A stretch of 64,000 nt of DNA from Marinobacterium profundum (lineage in GTDB: Bacteria > Pseudomonadota > Gammaproteobacteria > Pseudomonadales > Balneatricaceae): NCBI RefSeq assembly GCF_001528745.1, contig NZ_BCNS01000080.1:62001-126000 (forward strand), read 5' to 3'. The notes under the pieces are model-generated. The model did no database searches, had not been told where the DNA came from, and saw only the letters and a program-made list of their open reading frames with translations. The position numbers and the translations under genes were made by a program. Positions within the stretch are counted from its first letter, which is position 1, and each line of letters starts with the position of its first letter. Shown piece by piece: positions 44,576 through 53,576 of the stretch.

Positions 44576-44699
44576 GTGCCGCCCTTTTACCGAACATGTC
44601 GAGCATCGAGTAGGTGGGCAATCACTCTACTGGCAACTGGAGCAATGAATTATACTGGCGGCTCAGCAGCCCGCATCGCCCTCTATCCCCGGAACCCTT

Positions 44700-45590
44700 A
44701 TGCGCTCACTCCCTCCCCTGACAGCACTGCGTGTTTTTGAAACAACGGGGAAGTATCTGAGCTTTACCCATGCGGCCAGGCAGCTGCATGTGACCCAGAG
44801 CGCCGTCAGTCGGCAGGTCAAGCAGCTGGAGGACTACCTGGGCGTACCCCTCTTTGTGCGCCTGCACCACAAGCTGGAGCTGACCGACGCCGGGCAACAG
44901 CTGCTTGCCAAGCTGGAACAGGCCTTTAACCTGATGGAAGTGGCGGTACAGGAATTACGCGACCCGAACCAGCGCCAGAAACTGAACCTGCTTGTTCCCC
45001 CGACCTTCGCCACGCGCTGGCTCGCGCCTCGCCTGGCCAGTTTTCACAGCAGCTTTCCAGAGCTGGAGCTGTCGATTCACAACAGCGCAAGCGAACACAG
45101 CCTCTTCGACTGCAGCATCCGCTTTGGCCACACGGCCAAACCCAGTCACTACAGTGAACTGCTTATGCTGGAGCAGCATCTCGCGGTCTGCGCCCCCGAT
45201 ATGATGGATAAGGCGCAACAGCTGGCCAAGTCCAACGCCAGCCTGCTGCATATCCTGGATCAGGGGGAGCGGCTTCCCGTATGGGAAAACTGGCTGCAGG
45301 CCGCCGGGATGAGCGATCAGGTCGATGTCAGCCGTGGCATGGAGTTCAGCACCCTCGATCAGGTTATCAACGCCGCCATTAACGGAGCCGGCTTTGCCAT
45401 CATCGACCGGCATATGATTACCCGCGAATTGAAATCCGGCACTCTGGTCGCCTTTAGTGACATAGAGGTCAGCGGCCCCTGCGGTTACTGGCTGGACATC
45501 AACGCAGAAAGACAGGGGCTGGCCAAGGTGATTCGCTTTAGCGAATGGCTGCGCGAAGTCACCGCAGAGTCGCCAACCCAGGCTCATTGA
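44700..45590 (+). CDS. LysR family transcriptional regulator, GcvA-like
   Basis: This is a 296-residue regulator starting M-R-S-L-P-P-L-T-A-L-R-V-F-E, the classic start of the GcvA branch. The helix-turn-helix (L-S-F-T-H-A-A-R-Q-L-H-V-T-Q-S-A-V-S-R-Q) is at about 18-40. The effector-binding domain follows. It stands alone upstream of the aldo/keto reductase-BCCT group, with which it converges. It is a candidate regulator of that group, but no shared operator was found. Confidence 0.91.
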   Translation: MRSLPPLTALRVFETTGKYLSFTHAARQLHVTQSAVSRQVKQLEDYLGVPLFVRLHHKLELTDAGQQLLAKLEQAFNLMEVAVQELRDPNQRQKLNLLVPPTFATRWLAPRLASFHSSFPELELSIHNSASEHSLFDCSIRFGHTAKPSHYSELLMLEQHLAVCAPDMMDKAQQLAKSNASLLHILDQGERLPVWENWLQAAGMSDQVDVSRGMEFSTLDQVINAAINGAGFAIIDRHMITRELKSGTLVAFSDIEVSGPCGYWLDINAERQGLAKVIRFSEWLREVTAESPTQAH

Positions 45591-45635
45591 GCCCGACCGT
45601 CGTCCGCAAGACTAAAGCTGCCACCCTTTCACCGC

Positions 45636-45666
45636 TCAAAAAAAAGCCCCGCAACAGCGGGGCCAA
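45636..45666 (-). terminator. Rho-independent terminator of the aldo/keto reductase gene
   Basis: On the minus strand the stem GGCCCCGC/GCGGGGC is followed by eight T. It lies 60 bases after the reductase stop and also faces the end of the lysR gene. Confidence 0.88.
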
Positions 45667-45725
45667 AATAGACAGCGGGTGCAACACTTAACACTTGAGC
45701 AGGATGCTTGAGCAAGGCTTTGCAA

Positions 45726-46745
45726 TCAGCCGGTAAAGGGTGCCATGGCCTGACGCGCAGTACGGGCGATACGCTTGCCGGACGTGTAATCATTGATCAG
45801 ATCACAGGGGGTGTAGTTGCGCTCCAGCTCGTAGAGTTCTTCGGCGCTGAGCTGCATTTCCAGCGCCGCCAGTGCGCTGTCAAACTGCGCTGTGGTATCG
45901 GCACCCACCAGCATTGACGAAACCTCGCGCTTGTTCAGTACCCAGGCCTGGGCGACCTGCGCCGGCAGGCAACCACGGGCATCGGCCACCTTGGCCACCG
46001 AATGGGCGATATCCCTTGAGGCCTGATCGTTATACATCTCGGCCGTAAAGAAATCCGTCTTGTTACGGGTCGATTGCAGATCACTGGTCAGAATACCGCG
46101 GGCCAGCGGGCTGAACACAGAAACGCCTATGCCCTGATCCATGCAGAACGGAATCATTTCCCGCTCTTCTTCACGGTAGGCACAGTTAAGCTGCAGCTGC
46201 ATATTGATCGGGCGTGCCCAGCCGTTCTTGTCACAGACCTGCAGGATTTTTGCCAGCTGCCAGGTATACATGGTGGACACGCCTATATAACGCGCCTTGC
46301 CTGCCAGCACTATATCGTTCAGCGCCCCCATGGTTTCTTCCAGCGGAGTCTCGGTATCGAAATAGTGCAGCATATAGATATCGACATAATCCATGCCCAT
46401 ACGCTGGAGCGAGTTGTCGATGGCGTTGAAGATGTTCTTGCGCGAGTGACCCTGAGCATTCACATCATCGCTCATGGCATAGCCCACCTTGGTGGTGATA
46501 ACCATGTCGTCGCGACGACCGATACGGCGCAACACATTGCACACCACTTCTTCACCGGCCCCGATGGAGTAAAAATCCGCCAGGTCAATAAAGTTGACGC
46601 CGTTATCCAGCGCGTGGCGAATAATGGGTTCGCTCTCCTTCTCGTCGAAGATCCAGGGCTTCCATTCTTTGGACCCCATATTCATGGTACCCAGACAAAG
46701 GCGGGAGACCTTCAGGCCAGACTGGCCAAGACGTACATATTGCAT
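45726..46745 (-). CDS. Aldo/keto reductase
   Basis: This is an NADPH-dependent carbonyl reductase with a TIM-barrel fold, 339 residues. The catalytic tetrad is present: D54, Y59 (F-I-D-L-A-D-F-Y), K86 (T-T-K-V-G) and H127 (M-L-H-Y-F-D). It resembles the YajO/IolS branch. It lies 110 bases after the BCCT gene in the same direction, as the third part of an aldehyde dehydrogenase-BCCT-reductase group. It may reduce or oxidise an aldehyde or ketone formed from the imported solute. The exact substrate is unknown. Confidence 0.9.
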   Translation of the reverse strand: MQYVRLGQSGLKVSRLCLGTMNMGSKEWKPWIFDEKESEPIIRHALDNGVNFIDLADFYSIGAGEEVVCNVLRRIGRRDDMVITTKVGYAMSDDVNAQGHSRKNIFNAIDNSLQRMGMDYVDIYMLHYFDTETPLEETMGALNDIVLAGKARYIGVSTMYTWQLAKILQVCDKNGWARPINMQLQLNCAYREEEREMIPFCMDQGIGVSVFSPLARGILTSDLQSTRNKTDFFTAEMYNDQASRDIAHSVAKVADARGCLPAQVAQAWVLNKREVSSMLVGADTTAQFDSALAALEMQLSAEELYELERNYTPCDLINDYTSGKRIARTARQAMAPFTG

Positions 46746-46855
46746 GTGAACCCCTCAAATATTAAATCAGAGCCGGCAGCCACCGGCTCATCCTTGCAAC
46801 GAAATTGCGTTACGATCCGGCGCCTCGGGCAACGAACCGCAGTGAATAAGAGTGC

Positions 46856-48448
46856 TCAGACAGCGGCAGGCTTGGCCAGCGGCCGTGCCAGCGCGGTGGT
46901 GTGCTCCACGCCCAGGGCGTCAGACTTGAGCTCCACGGTCCGGCCGTTAATCTCAACCCGGGCCGCCAGTTTTAACAGTGCAAAGGCCGCTCCGATGACA
47001 ATCAGCATGCCGGGCACCCCTGAGAGGTTAAACAGCATCTTGATGGCATCGACGCCGATATAACTGGCACTGATCCAGGCCACGAAACCGATAGCGCTGC
47101 CCCAGCACACCTTGATCCACAAAGGCGAAGTCAGATTCTGCGCATCGACACCCTTGATACAGAGACCGCCGATGGCATCGGTATTGGAGTCCGCCGCGGT
47201 AATGAAGGTAATCAGGCAGGCAAAGATAAACAGGCCGCTGAGTAACGTGCTGCCGGGCAGCTGATCAAACAGCACATAGATCACCGCCGCAAAGCCGCTT
47301 TCCTGATACGCGGCGTACATGATCCCGCCCTGGGTCGTATCAAAGAACAGGGACGAGCCACTGAAGATGCTGAACCAGAGGAAGCCGAACGCCGAGGGCA
47401 ACAGCAGGTTAACGATAATGAACTGTCGCACCGTATAGCCACGGGCTATCTTGCCCAGGAACAAGCAACTCAGCGGCGCCCAGGCAAACCAGCTGGCAAA
47501 GAATGCAACCGTCCACCAGCCTGGCCATTGATCGTTACCAGACGCACCCGTGACCAGATTGCGGGCAAAGAAATCAGACAGGTATACCCCAAGCGACTCA
47601 ACGCCCAGTGACAGAATAAACGCGGTAGGACCGACGATAAAAATAAACAGGGCGCCGGTGAAATACAGCCAGGTATTAATACGCGCCAGCGTCTGAATGC
47701 CGCGGTGCAGGCCTGAAGCGGCGGAGATAATGGCAGAACCGATAATGCTGATCGCGATGATGCCATACACCAGCGAACTCTTTTCGATCCCCAGCACCGA
47801 CTCCAGACCATCGCCAATAACCAGCAGACCCGACGTCAGGGTTGCCGCCATTCCCAGCACCACCGAGAACAGCGCCAGGCCATCGATCACCTGACCGCCG
47901 ACACCATCCACCCAGCGTCCCAATAACGGGCGCAGCATGGAACCGATAGAGAAACTCAGCTTCAGGTTATGGAACGCCAGCGCAAAGGCCAGCCCTGCGA
48001 CTGTATAAATGCTGTAGGGCGTGATGGTCCAGTGCACGAAGGTGGTGGACATGGCAAAGCGCATCGCTTCCGGGCTTTGCGCACTAATGCCCAGGGACTG
48101 AGGCGGCTCGTAGTAATGCAGAATGGGTTCAGCCACCGACCAGAACAGAATTCCCATGGCGATAACGGTGGTCAGGGATACGGCAAACCAGCGGAACGGG
48201 CTCAGCATAGGGCTGGCGCTTTCGCCGCCGATACGCACCCGGCCAATTGGTGCAAAAAAAGCATAGGCGGCCACAAAAACCATCGACAGGGCGCTGAGGT
48301 TAAAGAGCCAGGACAGATTGGTAATAATCAAATCATTGAGGGCCGAAGTGGCGGCAATGAAATTCTTCTCATCCATAATCGTATAGATGATCGTCAGGGC
48401 CAGACATATGAATGCGGGCCAGAACGTTATTGGTCGGATATTTTTCAT
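46856..48448 (-). CDS. BCCT family betaine/carnitine/choline transporter
   Basis: This is a sodium- or proton-coupled carrier of quaternary ammonium compounds, 530 residues with 12 helices. Seen are F-W-S-V-A-E-P-I-L-H-Y (the trimethylammonium-box segment begins near here), F-V-H-W-T-I-T-P-Y and the signature around W-F-A-W-A-P-L. It lacks the long charged C-terminal osmosensing tail of BetP. Nearby dehydrogenase and lyase genes suggest uptake for catabolism rather than for osmoprotection alone. Confidence 0.93.
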   Translation of the reverse strand: MKNIRPITFWPAFICLALTIIYTIMDEKNFIAATSALNDLIITNLSWLFNLSALSMVFVAAYAFFAPIGRVRIGGESASPMLSPFRWFAVSLTTVIAMGILFWSVAEPILHYYEPPQSLGISAQSPEAMRFAMSTTFVHWTITPYSIYTVAGLAFALAFHNLKLSFSIGSMLRPLLGRWVDGVGGQVIDGLALFSVVLGMAATLTSGLLVIGDGLESVLGIEKSSLVYGIIAISIIGSAIISAASGLHRGIQTLARINTWLYFTGALFIFIVGPTAFILSLGVESLGVYLSDFFARNLVTGASGNDQWPGWWTVAFFASWFAWAPLSCLFLGKIARGYTVRQFIIVNLLLPSAFGFLWFSIFSGSSLFFDTTQGGIMYAAYQESGFAAVIYVLFDQLPGSTLLSGLFIFACLITFITAADSNTDAIGGLCIKGVDAQNLTSPLWIKVCWGSAIGFVAWISASYIGVDAIKMLFNLSGVPGMLIVIGAAFALLKLAARVEINGRTVELKSDALGVEHTTALARPLAKPAAV

Positions 48449-48713
48449 ATCTCCCCCGAGTTATTGTTGTAGGTCAGAGAGGCTGACGTCCGGTACTTTT
48501 TTGAATCGTGGCCATATTGGCGCAACCGCTGCCGAAACAAAAATGACATAAACGCCTGTCACCATGACAAAATGTAATCATCAAAAGCACGCTGGCATTG
48601 CAGTACATTTGGCCCGGCTGCTATCACCGTGCCGGATAAAGCGCGCATGACTCAGCCGCACTCAGTTGAATCCCTACAGCCGGTTTACCGGACTATAATG
48701 CCGGGCCCTGATG

Positions 48714-48729
48714 GGGCGCCGAAGCGCCC
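48714..48729 (-). other. UUCG-capped hairpin after the aldehyde dehydrogenase gene
   Basis: On the minus strand the RNA would form GGGCGC-UUCG-GCGCCC, a very stable tetraloop hairpin 15 bases after the dehydrogenase stop. No T-run follows, so it may protect the 3' end rather than stop transcription. Confidence 0.55.
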
Positions 48730-48743
48730 TTTCAACTCCGGCT

Positions 48744-50249
48744 TCAGGCGTCGCCGAAATAAACCCAGACGCACTTGGTCTTGGTGTAGGACGACAGCGA
48801 GTGGATCGCCATTTCCTTGCCCCAGCCGCTCTGCTTGAAGCCACCGAAGGGGCTGCTAAGCCCGTAGCAGCCATAACGGTTAATAAACAGCATGCCGGCG
48901 TCAATCTGTTCCGCCACACGATGGGCACGGCCAACATTGGCGGTATAGATGCCTGCGGCCAGACCAAAGGCCGTACCGTTGGCCATGGCGACCGCTTCTT
49001 CAGTGGTATGGAATCTTGTACAGCACAGCACCGGCCCAAAGATCTCTTCCTGGGCGATACGCGCGTTTTGATCCACATTGGAAAAGATCGTCGGGCGAAT
49101 AAAGTAGCCGTTGGCGTTTTCACCTTCGGTATCCGCATAACCGCCGGCCACCAGCTCGGCTTCCGTTTTGCCGATCTCGATGTAATCCATGATCTTGTTG
49201 AACTGGGCTTCATTGCACTGCGGACCCTGCGTAACGCCGGCATCGAACGGGTTACCACATTTCACCGCATTGGCTTTTTCAATCAGTGCCGCGAGCACCT
49301 GGTCGTAGAGGCTGTCGTGGATCAGGAAACGGGTCGGCTCGGAACACTTCTCGCCCTTGTGGGAGAACATCACGGTGAAGGCGCGGTCGATGGCACCTTC
49401 AAGATCAGGCGTATCTTCAAAGAAGATGCAGGGGGACTTGCCACCCAGTTCCAGCGTTGTCGCCTTCAGGTTTGATCCGCCGGAGTTCTGTACAATCTTG
49501 CGCCCCACACCGGTGCTGCCGGTAAAGGAGATCTTGTGCACGTTATCGCTCAGGGTCAGCTGATTCGCCATCTTGCCGTCTGTCAGCAGCATGTTGATCA
49601 CGCCTTTGGGGAAGCTAAGGTGACGATCAATCAGCTCCATCAGATAAATCACCGTCAGCGGCGTATATTCGGAAGGCTTGATAATAACGGTATTGCCCAT
49701 GGCCAGCGCCGGCGCTATTTTCAGGCTCGCCTGGTACAGCGGGAAGTTCCACGGCGCGATCAGGCCGCATACGCCCACGGGTTCTTTCAGGGTGTAGTTC
49801 AGGAAACCATCATCCACCGGTGAGGTTTCGCCGTAATACTTGTCGGTCCAGCCGGCGTAGTAATCGAAGATATCCGCACAGGTCGGAATGTCATCCGCCA
49901 TGGATTCTGTAAACAGCTTGCCGTTGGCCAGGGTTTCCAGCACCGCCAGCTTTTCGGTATTTTCACGAATCAGGCTGGCAATCTGACGCAGCATGTTGGC
50001 GCGCTGCGTGCGGCTGACCTTAGACCAGACACCGTCCAGGTGACGCTCATGGGCCACTTGCGCGGTGTACTCAATCTGCTCGGCATCGGCCATGGCAAAG
50101 GCGCACAGCGTCTGGCGATTCGCAGGATTGCTGACGACCCAGCTGTCCTGGCTCGCACCGGCCACCCATTGTCCGTCGATATACTGATGTTTAGCCTGTT
50201 GCAGCCAGTCATTGGCCCAGGACAGGGGAATGCTTTTTGTAGTGTCCAT
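48744..50249 (-). CDS. NAD(P)+-dependent aldehyde dehydrogenase, betaine-aldehyde type
   Basis: This 501-residue enzyme oxidises an aldehyde to the acid. The catalytic Cys is C302 in G-E-K-C-S-E-P-T-R and the general base is E267 in L-E-L-G-G-K-S-P. The oxyanion Asn lies in P-W-N-F-P (166-170). F-T-G-S-T-G-V-G (242-249) binds the cofactor. The active-site segment departs from the common G-Q-x-C. The BCCT carrier gene follows 295 bases on and the aspartase-like gene precedes it. Substrates such as an amino- or trimethylamino-aldehyde fit this context, but that is inference. Confidence 0.92.
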   Translation of the reverse strand: MDTTKSIPLSWANDWLQQAKHQYIDGQWVAGASQDSWVVSNPANRQTLCAFAMADAEQIEYTAQVAHERHLDGVWSKVSRTQRANMLRQIASLIRENTEKLAVLETLANGKLFTESMADDIPTCADIFDYYAGWTDKYYGETSPVDDGFLNYTLKEPVGVCGLIAPWNFPLYQASLKIAPALAMGNTVIIKPSEYTPLTVIYLMELIDRHLSFPKGVINMLLTDGKMANQLTLSDNVHKISFTGSTGVGRKIVQNSGGSNLKATTLELGGKSPCIFFEDTPDLEGAIDRAFTVMFSHKGEKCSEPTRFLIHDSLYDQVLAALIEKANAVKCGNPFDAGVTQGPQCNEAQFNKIMDYIEIGKTEAELVAGGYADTEGENANGYFIRPTIFSNVDQNARIAQEEIFGPVLCCTRFHTTEEAVAMANGTAFGLAAGIYTANVGRAHRVAEQIDAGMLFINRYGCYGLSSPFGGFKQSGWGKEMAIHSLSSYTKTKCVWVYFGDA

Positions 50250-50489
50250 CTGATGCTCCGCTTAGCACTATCGATCGTTTAGAGGCTCGGTCGAGCAGCT
50301 CCCGCCAGAGTGGCCGGGAGAGTCGCAAATCAGAGGCATCAGGACCCGCCCTGCGGTGTCTGTCGATACCCCTTATCGTTGCAAAGGAGCATAAAAGTGA
50401 GGGGGATTAAGCACAATTGACATTAGGGTATGCCAGGCTGCAAAAAACTCATCCTTGCAGCCGACCCCAGGCCCAGGCCCACGACTGCC

Positions 50490-51833
50490 CTATTCATCAA
50501 GGTGCTGGCGAATCAGCTCCAGGTCGCCGCCGGCTTCCTTATAAATGCGGGAGGCATATGAATAGCCACGGGCCTTCTTGAGGCGCATAACGGTGGGAAT
50601 CAGGCTATTAACATTCGCAGCGTTGCGCTCAATATTGGGTTCGATCCCGTGCAGACAATGCTGCGTAAAGGCGCTAATACCGCTTTCAAGGCAGGACATG
50701 CTATCGAGCAGGTTGTTGATCACGATGGACTGCCAGGGCGTGTAATCCAGCTCCCCGTGGTCGTGGGTCATCTGCACCGAATAGCAGCGACCACAGGCCT
50801 GCATGCAGCACTGCACCAGGTACTCGGCGATGGTCGGATTAACCTTGCCCGGCATGGCCGAGGAGCCCGGCTGCACCGCGGGCAACGAGATTTCACCGAA
50901 ACCGGTCTGAGGCCCGGAGGCCATCAGCCTGAAATCCTTGGCGATCTTTAACAAAGCCCGGGATAGCTGATCCAGCCCGGCTGAAACGCGTATCAGCTTG
51001 TCGTGATTCTGCGAACTGTCGAACAGGTTGTCATTGTGCACAAAGCGCTCGCTTGCCATCAGCCGATTCAGCTGTGCGATGCAGCGCTCGAAAAATGCCT
51101 CCGAACTATCGCCCCGCCGGCCAATAATATTACCCCCCAGATTGACCGCATAAAGCGCATCCACATCCGCTTTCAGGCGCCTGCAATTGCGCTTCACCAG
51201 GGAGGAATAACCACCGAACATATCTGCAAAACTGATTTCAACGGCATCCTGCAAACAGGTACGGGATATTTTCAGCACCTGCTGCCACCGCAGCGCCTGT
51301 GCATCCAAAGTCTCGGCCAGGTGACCCAGCGCCGCTTCCAGCGCTTGCCATTGACTCATCACCGCCAGATGACAGGCCGTGCTCAGCGCATCACTGGTGG
51401 AGTTGTTCAGGTTCACATGATCATTGGGGTGAATGGGAGCGTAGGTCCCAAGCGGCTGGCCGAATGCATTGAGGTTGGCCAGGTTGGCGATGACCTCGTT
51501 GACATTCATGTTGCTGGATATGCCCCCGCCACCGTGAAAGGCATGCACCGGGAAGTACTCAGGCGGACTCTGTTCAAGCAGCAGGTCTATGGCGTCGACG
51601 ATCGCCTGACCCAGTTCAGGCTCCAGTTCACCGGTGAGCATATTGGTTCGCGCGGCCACCTTTTTAACCTGTAGCAACCCCCGCAGCAATTCAGGATAAG
51701 CAGAGAGTGGTTTCTCTCCATTTAGCGGGTACAGGTTGATGGCCCGCTGGGTTTGCACGCCAAAAAGTGCGCTGGCAGGCACCTCAAGTTCGCCGATAAG
51801 GTCATGCTCGATACGAAGGCTGTGACTCGTCAT
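50490..51833 (-). CDS. Aspartase/fumarase superfamily lyase (aspartate ammonia-lyase-like)
   Basis: This 447-residue lyase adds or removes an amine or water across fumarate or a like double bond. The superfamily motifs are present: G-G-G-G-I-S-S-N-M-N-V-N-E (101-113), H-P-N-D-H-V-N-L-N-N-S-T-S (135-147) and the signature loop G-S-S-A-M-P-G-K-V-N-P (323-333) with the catalytic Ser. It departs from true aspartases at N-L-G-G-N-I-I-G (usually G-G-T-A-I-G) and L-N-N-S-T-S (usually C-Q-S-T-N), residues near the amine pocket. It may act on an N-substituted or methylated aspartate. It lies 240 bases before the aldehyde dehydrogenase gene on the same strand. Confidence 0.87.
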   Translation of the reverse strand: MTSHSLRIEHDLIGELEVPASALFGVQTQRAINLYPLNGEKPLSAYPELLRGLLQVKKVAARTNMLTGELEPELGQAIVDAIDLLLEQSPPEYFPVHAFHGGGGISSNMNVNEVIANLANLNAFGQPLGTYAPIHPNDHVNLNNSTSDALSTACHLAVMSQWQALEAALGHLAETLDAQALRWQQVLKISRTCLQDAVEISFADMFGGYSSLVKRNCRRLKADVDALYAVNLGGNIIGRRGDSSEAFFERCIAQLNRLMASERFVHNDNLFDSSQNHDKLIRVSAGLDQLSRALLKIAKDFRLMASGPQTGFGEISLPAVQPGSSAMPGKVNPTIAEYLVQCCMQACGRCYSVQMTHDHGELDYTPWQSIVINNLLDSMSCLESGISAFTQHCLHGIEPNIERNAANVNSLIPTVMRLKKARGYSYASRIYKEAGGDLELIRQHLDE

Positions 51834-51993
51834 AGTGTTTTACTGTCCTGAATAAAACGAAAGAACCTCGCCTTATCAGAAACAAATACGACTATCGCGG
51901 CAAACTACAATTTTGCAGCCAGCCATGCAAAAAAGTCACAGGCGATACACCCCTGCAAATGCGCCAGGATCGGAGCTATCTGAATGATGATTT

Positions 51994-52026
51994 GTGATTC
52001 GTGATTCGTGATTCGTGATTCGTGAT
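51994..52026. repeat. GTGATTC heptamer tandem array
   Basis: Four exact copies of GTGATTC run from 51994 to 52021, with a fifth partial unit to 52026 and a degenerate one before. It lies 12 bases beyond the haemoglobin terminator. Confidence 0.92.
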
Positions 52027-52037
52027 CAGCAGGCGGT

Positions 52038-52073
52038 AAAAAGCCCGCTCTCCACAAGGAAAGCGGGCTTTTT
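52038..52073 (-). terminator. Rho-independent terminator of the truncated haemoglobin gene
   Basis: The stem AAAAAGCCCGCT/AGCGGGCTTTTT has a loop of about 12 bases, with A and T runs on the two sides. It lies 99 bases after the globin stop on the minus strand. Confidence 0.88.
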
Positions 52074-52171
52074 GGTATCCATGCATGACAAGGTCATAGG
52101 CGGCCTAAAGCCTGAACTTTAGCCGGCGCCGGCGCTATCCTGACCTGCCACCCAAGCCCACGACTGGACAA

Positions 52172-52531
52172 CTACACGAGCACAATCTGGGAGCGCATGC
52201 TGTAAAGCGCGAAGAGTACTTCCTCCTGTTCACGCTGCCCAATAGCATTTTTTTCGAGCGCCGCCAGTGCATCATCCAGCACCGCCATGAACTCCAGCGC
52301 GGAGATATTCATCCCCTTGTGTGCCGCCAGCATGTCTTTACCCTTATAGACATCGGGACCACCGGTACCTGCAATCAGGAAAGTCGCCGCCGCATTTTTT
52401 AGTGCGGGAATATCAGAATCAGCAAACCTTGTAGAAATAGCTTTATTTTTCAAATGATTATCGACGAGATCATGGGCTATTCGGGTAGCCCCTTCAATGC
52501 CGCCTAACCTGTCAAAAAGTAGATCGCTCAT
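52172..52531 (-). CDS. Group I truncated haemoglobin
   Basis: This is a small haem protein of 119 residues with a 2-over-2 helical fold, likely binding O2 or NO. L-F-D-R-L-G-G starts the chain. The proximal haem ligand is H71 in A-A-H-K-G-M-N-I, a motif typical of the family. Helix B usually holds a Tyr-Phe pair; here the region is D-L-V-D-N-H-L, so the distal pocket seems to lack the B10 tyrosine. It is divergent from an HxlR-type regulator gene 146 bases away. Confidence 0.88.
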   Translation of the reverse strand: MSDLLFDRLGGIEGATRIAHDLVDNHLKNKAISTRFADSDIPALKNAAATFLIAGTGGPDVYKGKDMLAAHKGMNISALEFMAVLDDALAALEKNAIGQREQEEVLFALYSMRSQIVLV

Positions 52532-52677
52532 AATAGTGCCCCACTAGGCTCGGATGCTGCGCTTAGGTGCTATATTTTTGAAGCCCCTACAAACTAGCAG
52601 TGGTTAAACACCTTGAGAACTACAGAATCTGTAGTGGCTATATAACCCTGTACGAGCTGCAAAACTGGAGATTCAGC

Positions 52678-53388
52678 ATGAAATCATACGGCCAGTTTTG
52701 CCCTTTGGCGCAGGCCACTCAGTTGCTGTGCGAACGCTGGACCTTGCTAATCGCCCGTGAATTACTCGCTGGCAGCTCCCGTTTCGGTGAGCTGCAAAAA
52801 GGCGTTCCGCTTATGTCGCCGACATTACTCTCAGCACGTCTCAAGACCATGCTCAAATCCGGAATCATAAAAATAGAGGGCGAAAAAGGCCATTACGACT
52901 ACAGCCTGACCCCGGCCGGGCAGGAGCTGCGGCCTATTGTCGAGCTCCTCGGTGCCTGGGGACATCGCTGGAAGCGCTCCAGCCTGGATAGCGCCGACCT
53001 GGATGCAGGCCTGCTCATGTGGGATATGCGCCGTAGCGTCGATCCTGCGGTTTTCCCCACGCATCGAATAGTGATCGAATTTCAATACGACGATGCCCCC
53101 AAAGGGGCAAGAAATTGGTGGCTGGTGTGCGAAAACAATGAAATTGACCTCTGCCTGACTGACAATGGCTATGAAATCGACAACGTCATTAAATGTTCGC
53201 TCAAAACGATGACCGCCGTGTGGATATGTGAATACGGCTTTAACGACGCGGTTAAAAGAGGCGATATCAAGGTTATGGGGAATCCGGAGATTTCCAAAAA
53301 ACTTCAAGACTGGCTTAGGTGCAGTCCCCTTGCGAAACTCGGATCGCTGGAAAAGCTGCCGGAACTGACCTGGAGGTCATCGACATGA
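52678..53388 (+). CDS. HxlR family transcriptional regulator with C-terminal SCP2-like domain
   Basis: This is a 236-residue regulator. The start at 52678 follows GGAG; the frame is open to 52600. Residues 5-100 form the HxlR winged helix (C-P-L-A-Q-A-T-Q-L-L-C-E-R-W-T-L-L-I). HxlR proteins are normally about 110-150 residues. Here a second domain of about 110 residues follows, whose pattern (I-V-I-E-F, W-W-L-V-C-E, D-L-C-L) looks like the sterol-carrier-type ligand fold often joined to HxlR. The globin gene is divergent and may be its target. Confidence 0.85.
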   Translation: MKSYGQFCPLAQATQLLCERWTLLIARELLAGSSRFGELQKGVPLMSPTLLSARLKTMLKSGIIKIEGEKGHYDYSLTPAGQELRPIVELLGAWGHRWKRSSLDSADLDAGLLMWDMRRSVDPAVFPTHRIVIEFQYDDAPKGARNWWLVCENNEIDLCLTDNGYEIDNVIKCSLKTMTAVWICEYGFNDAVKRGDIKVMGNPEISKKLQDWLRCSPLAKLGSLEKLPELTWRSST

Positions 53389-53576
53389 TCAGCCGCATAT
53401 AAAAATATATGCTGCAATGATGCTCACCTAAAAAATCAGTTCATAATATTGCAACAAATAAAAATAATCGATGGAATATCACTCCGATACTTATCAAAGA
53501 AAAGCCTTGGATATAAATAATTTGTACTACAAAACGCACTCAAACGTGGCTGTCAGCCATATAGTGTCACTACAGC

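Larger units (their letters stand above)
51834..52171. other. Intergenic region with heptamer array and terminator
   Basis: This 338-bp gap contains the lyase promoter zone, a GTGATTC array (51994-52026) and a terminator for the haemoglobin gene (52038-52073). I see no gene. Confidence 0.7.

Noticed and set aside
41571-44621. A 1016-codon open frame antisense to valS
   Set aside because: It covers the well-supported valS gene base for base. Its product is a Gly/Val/His/Asp-rich sequence with no domain, as expected for the complement of a GC-rich gene with strong codon bias.
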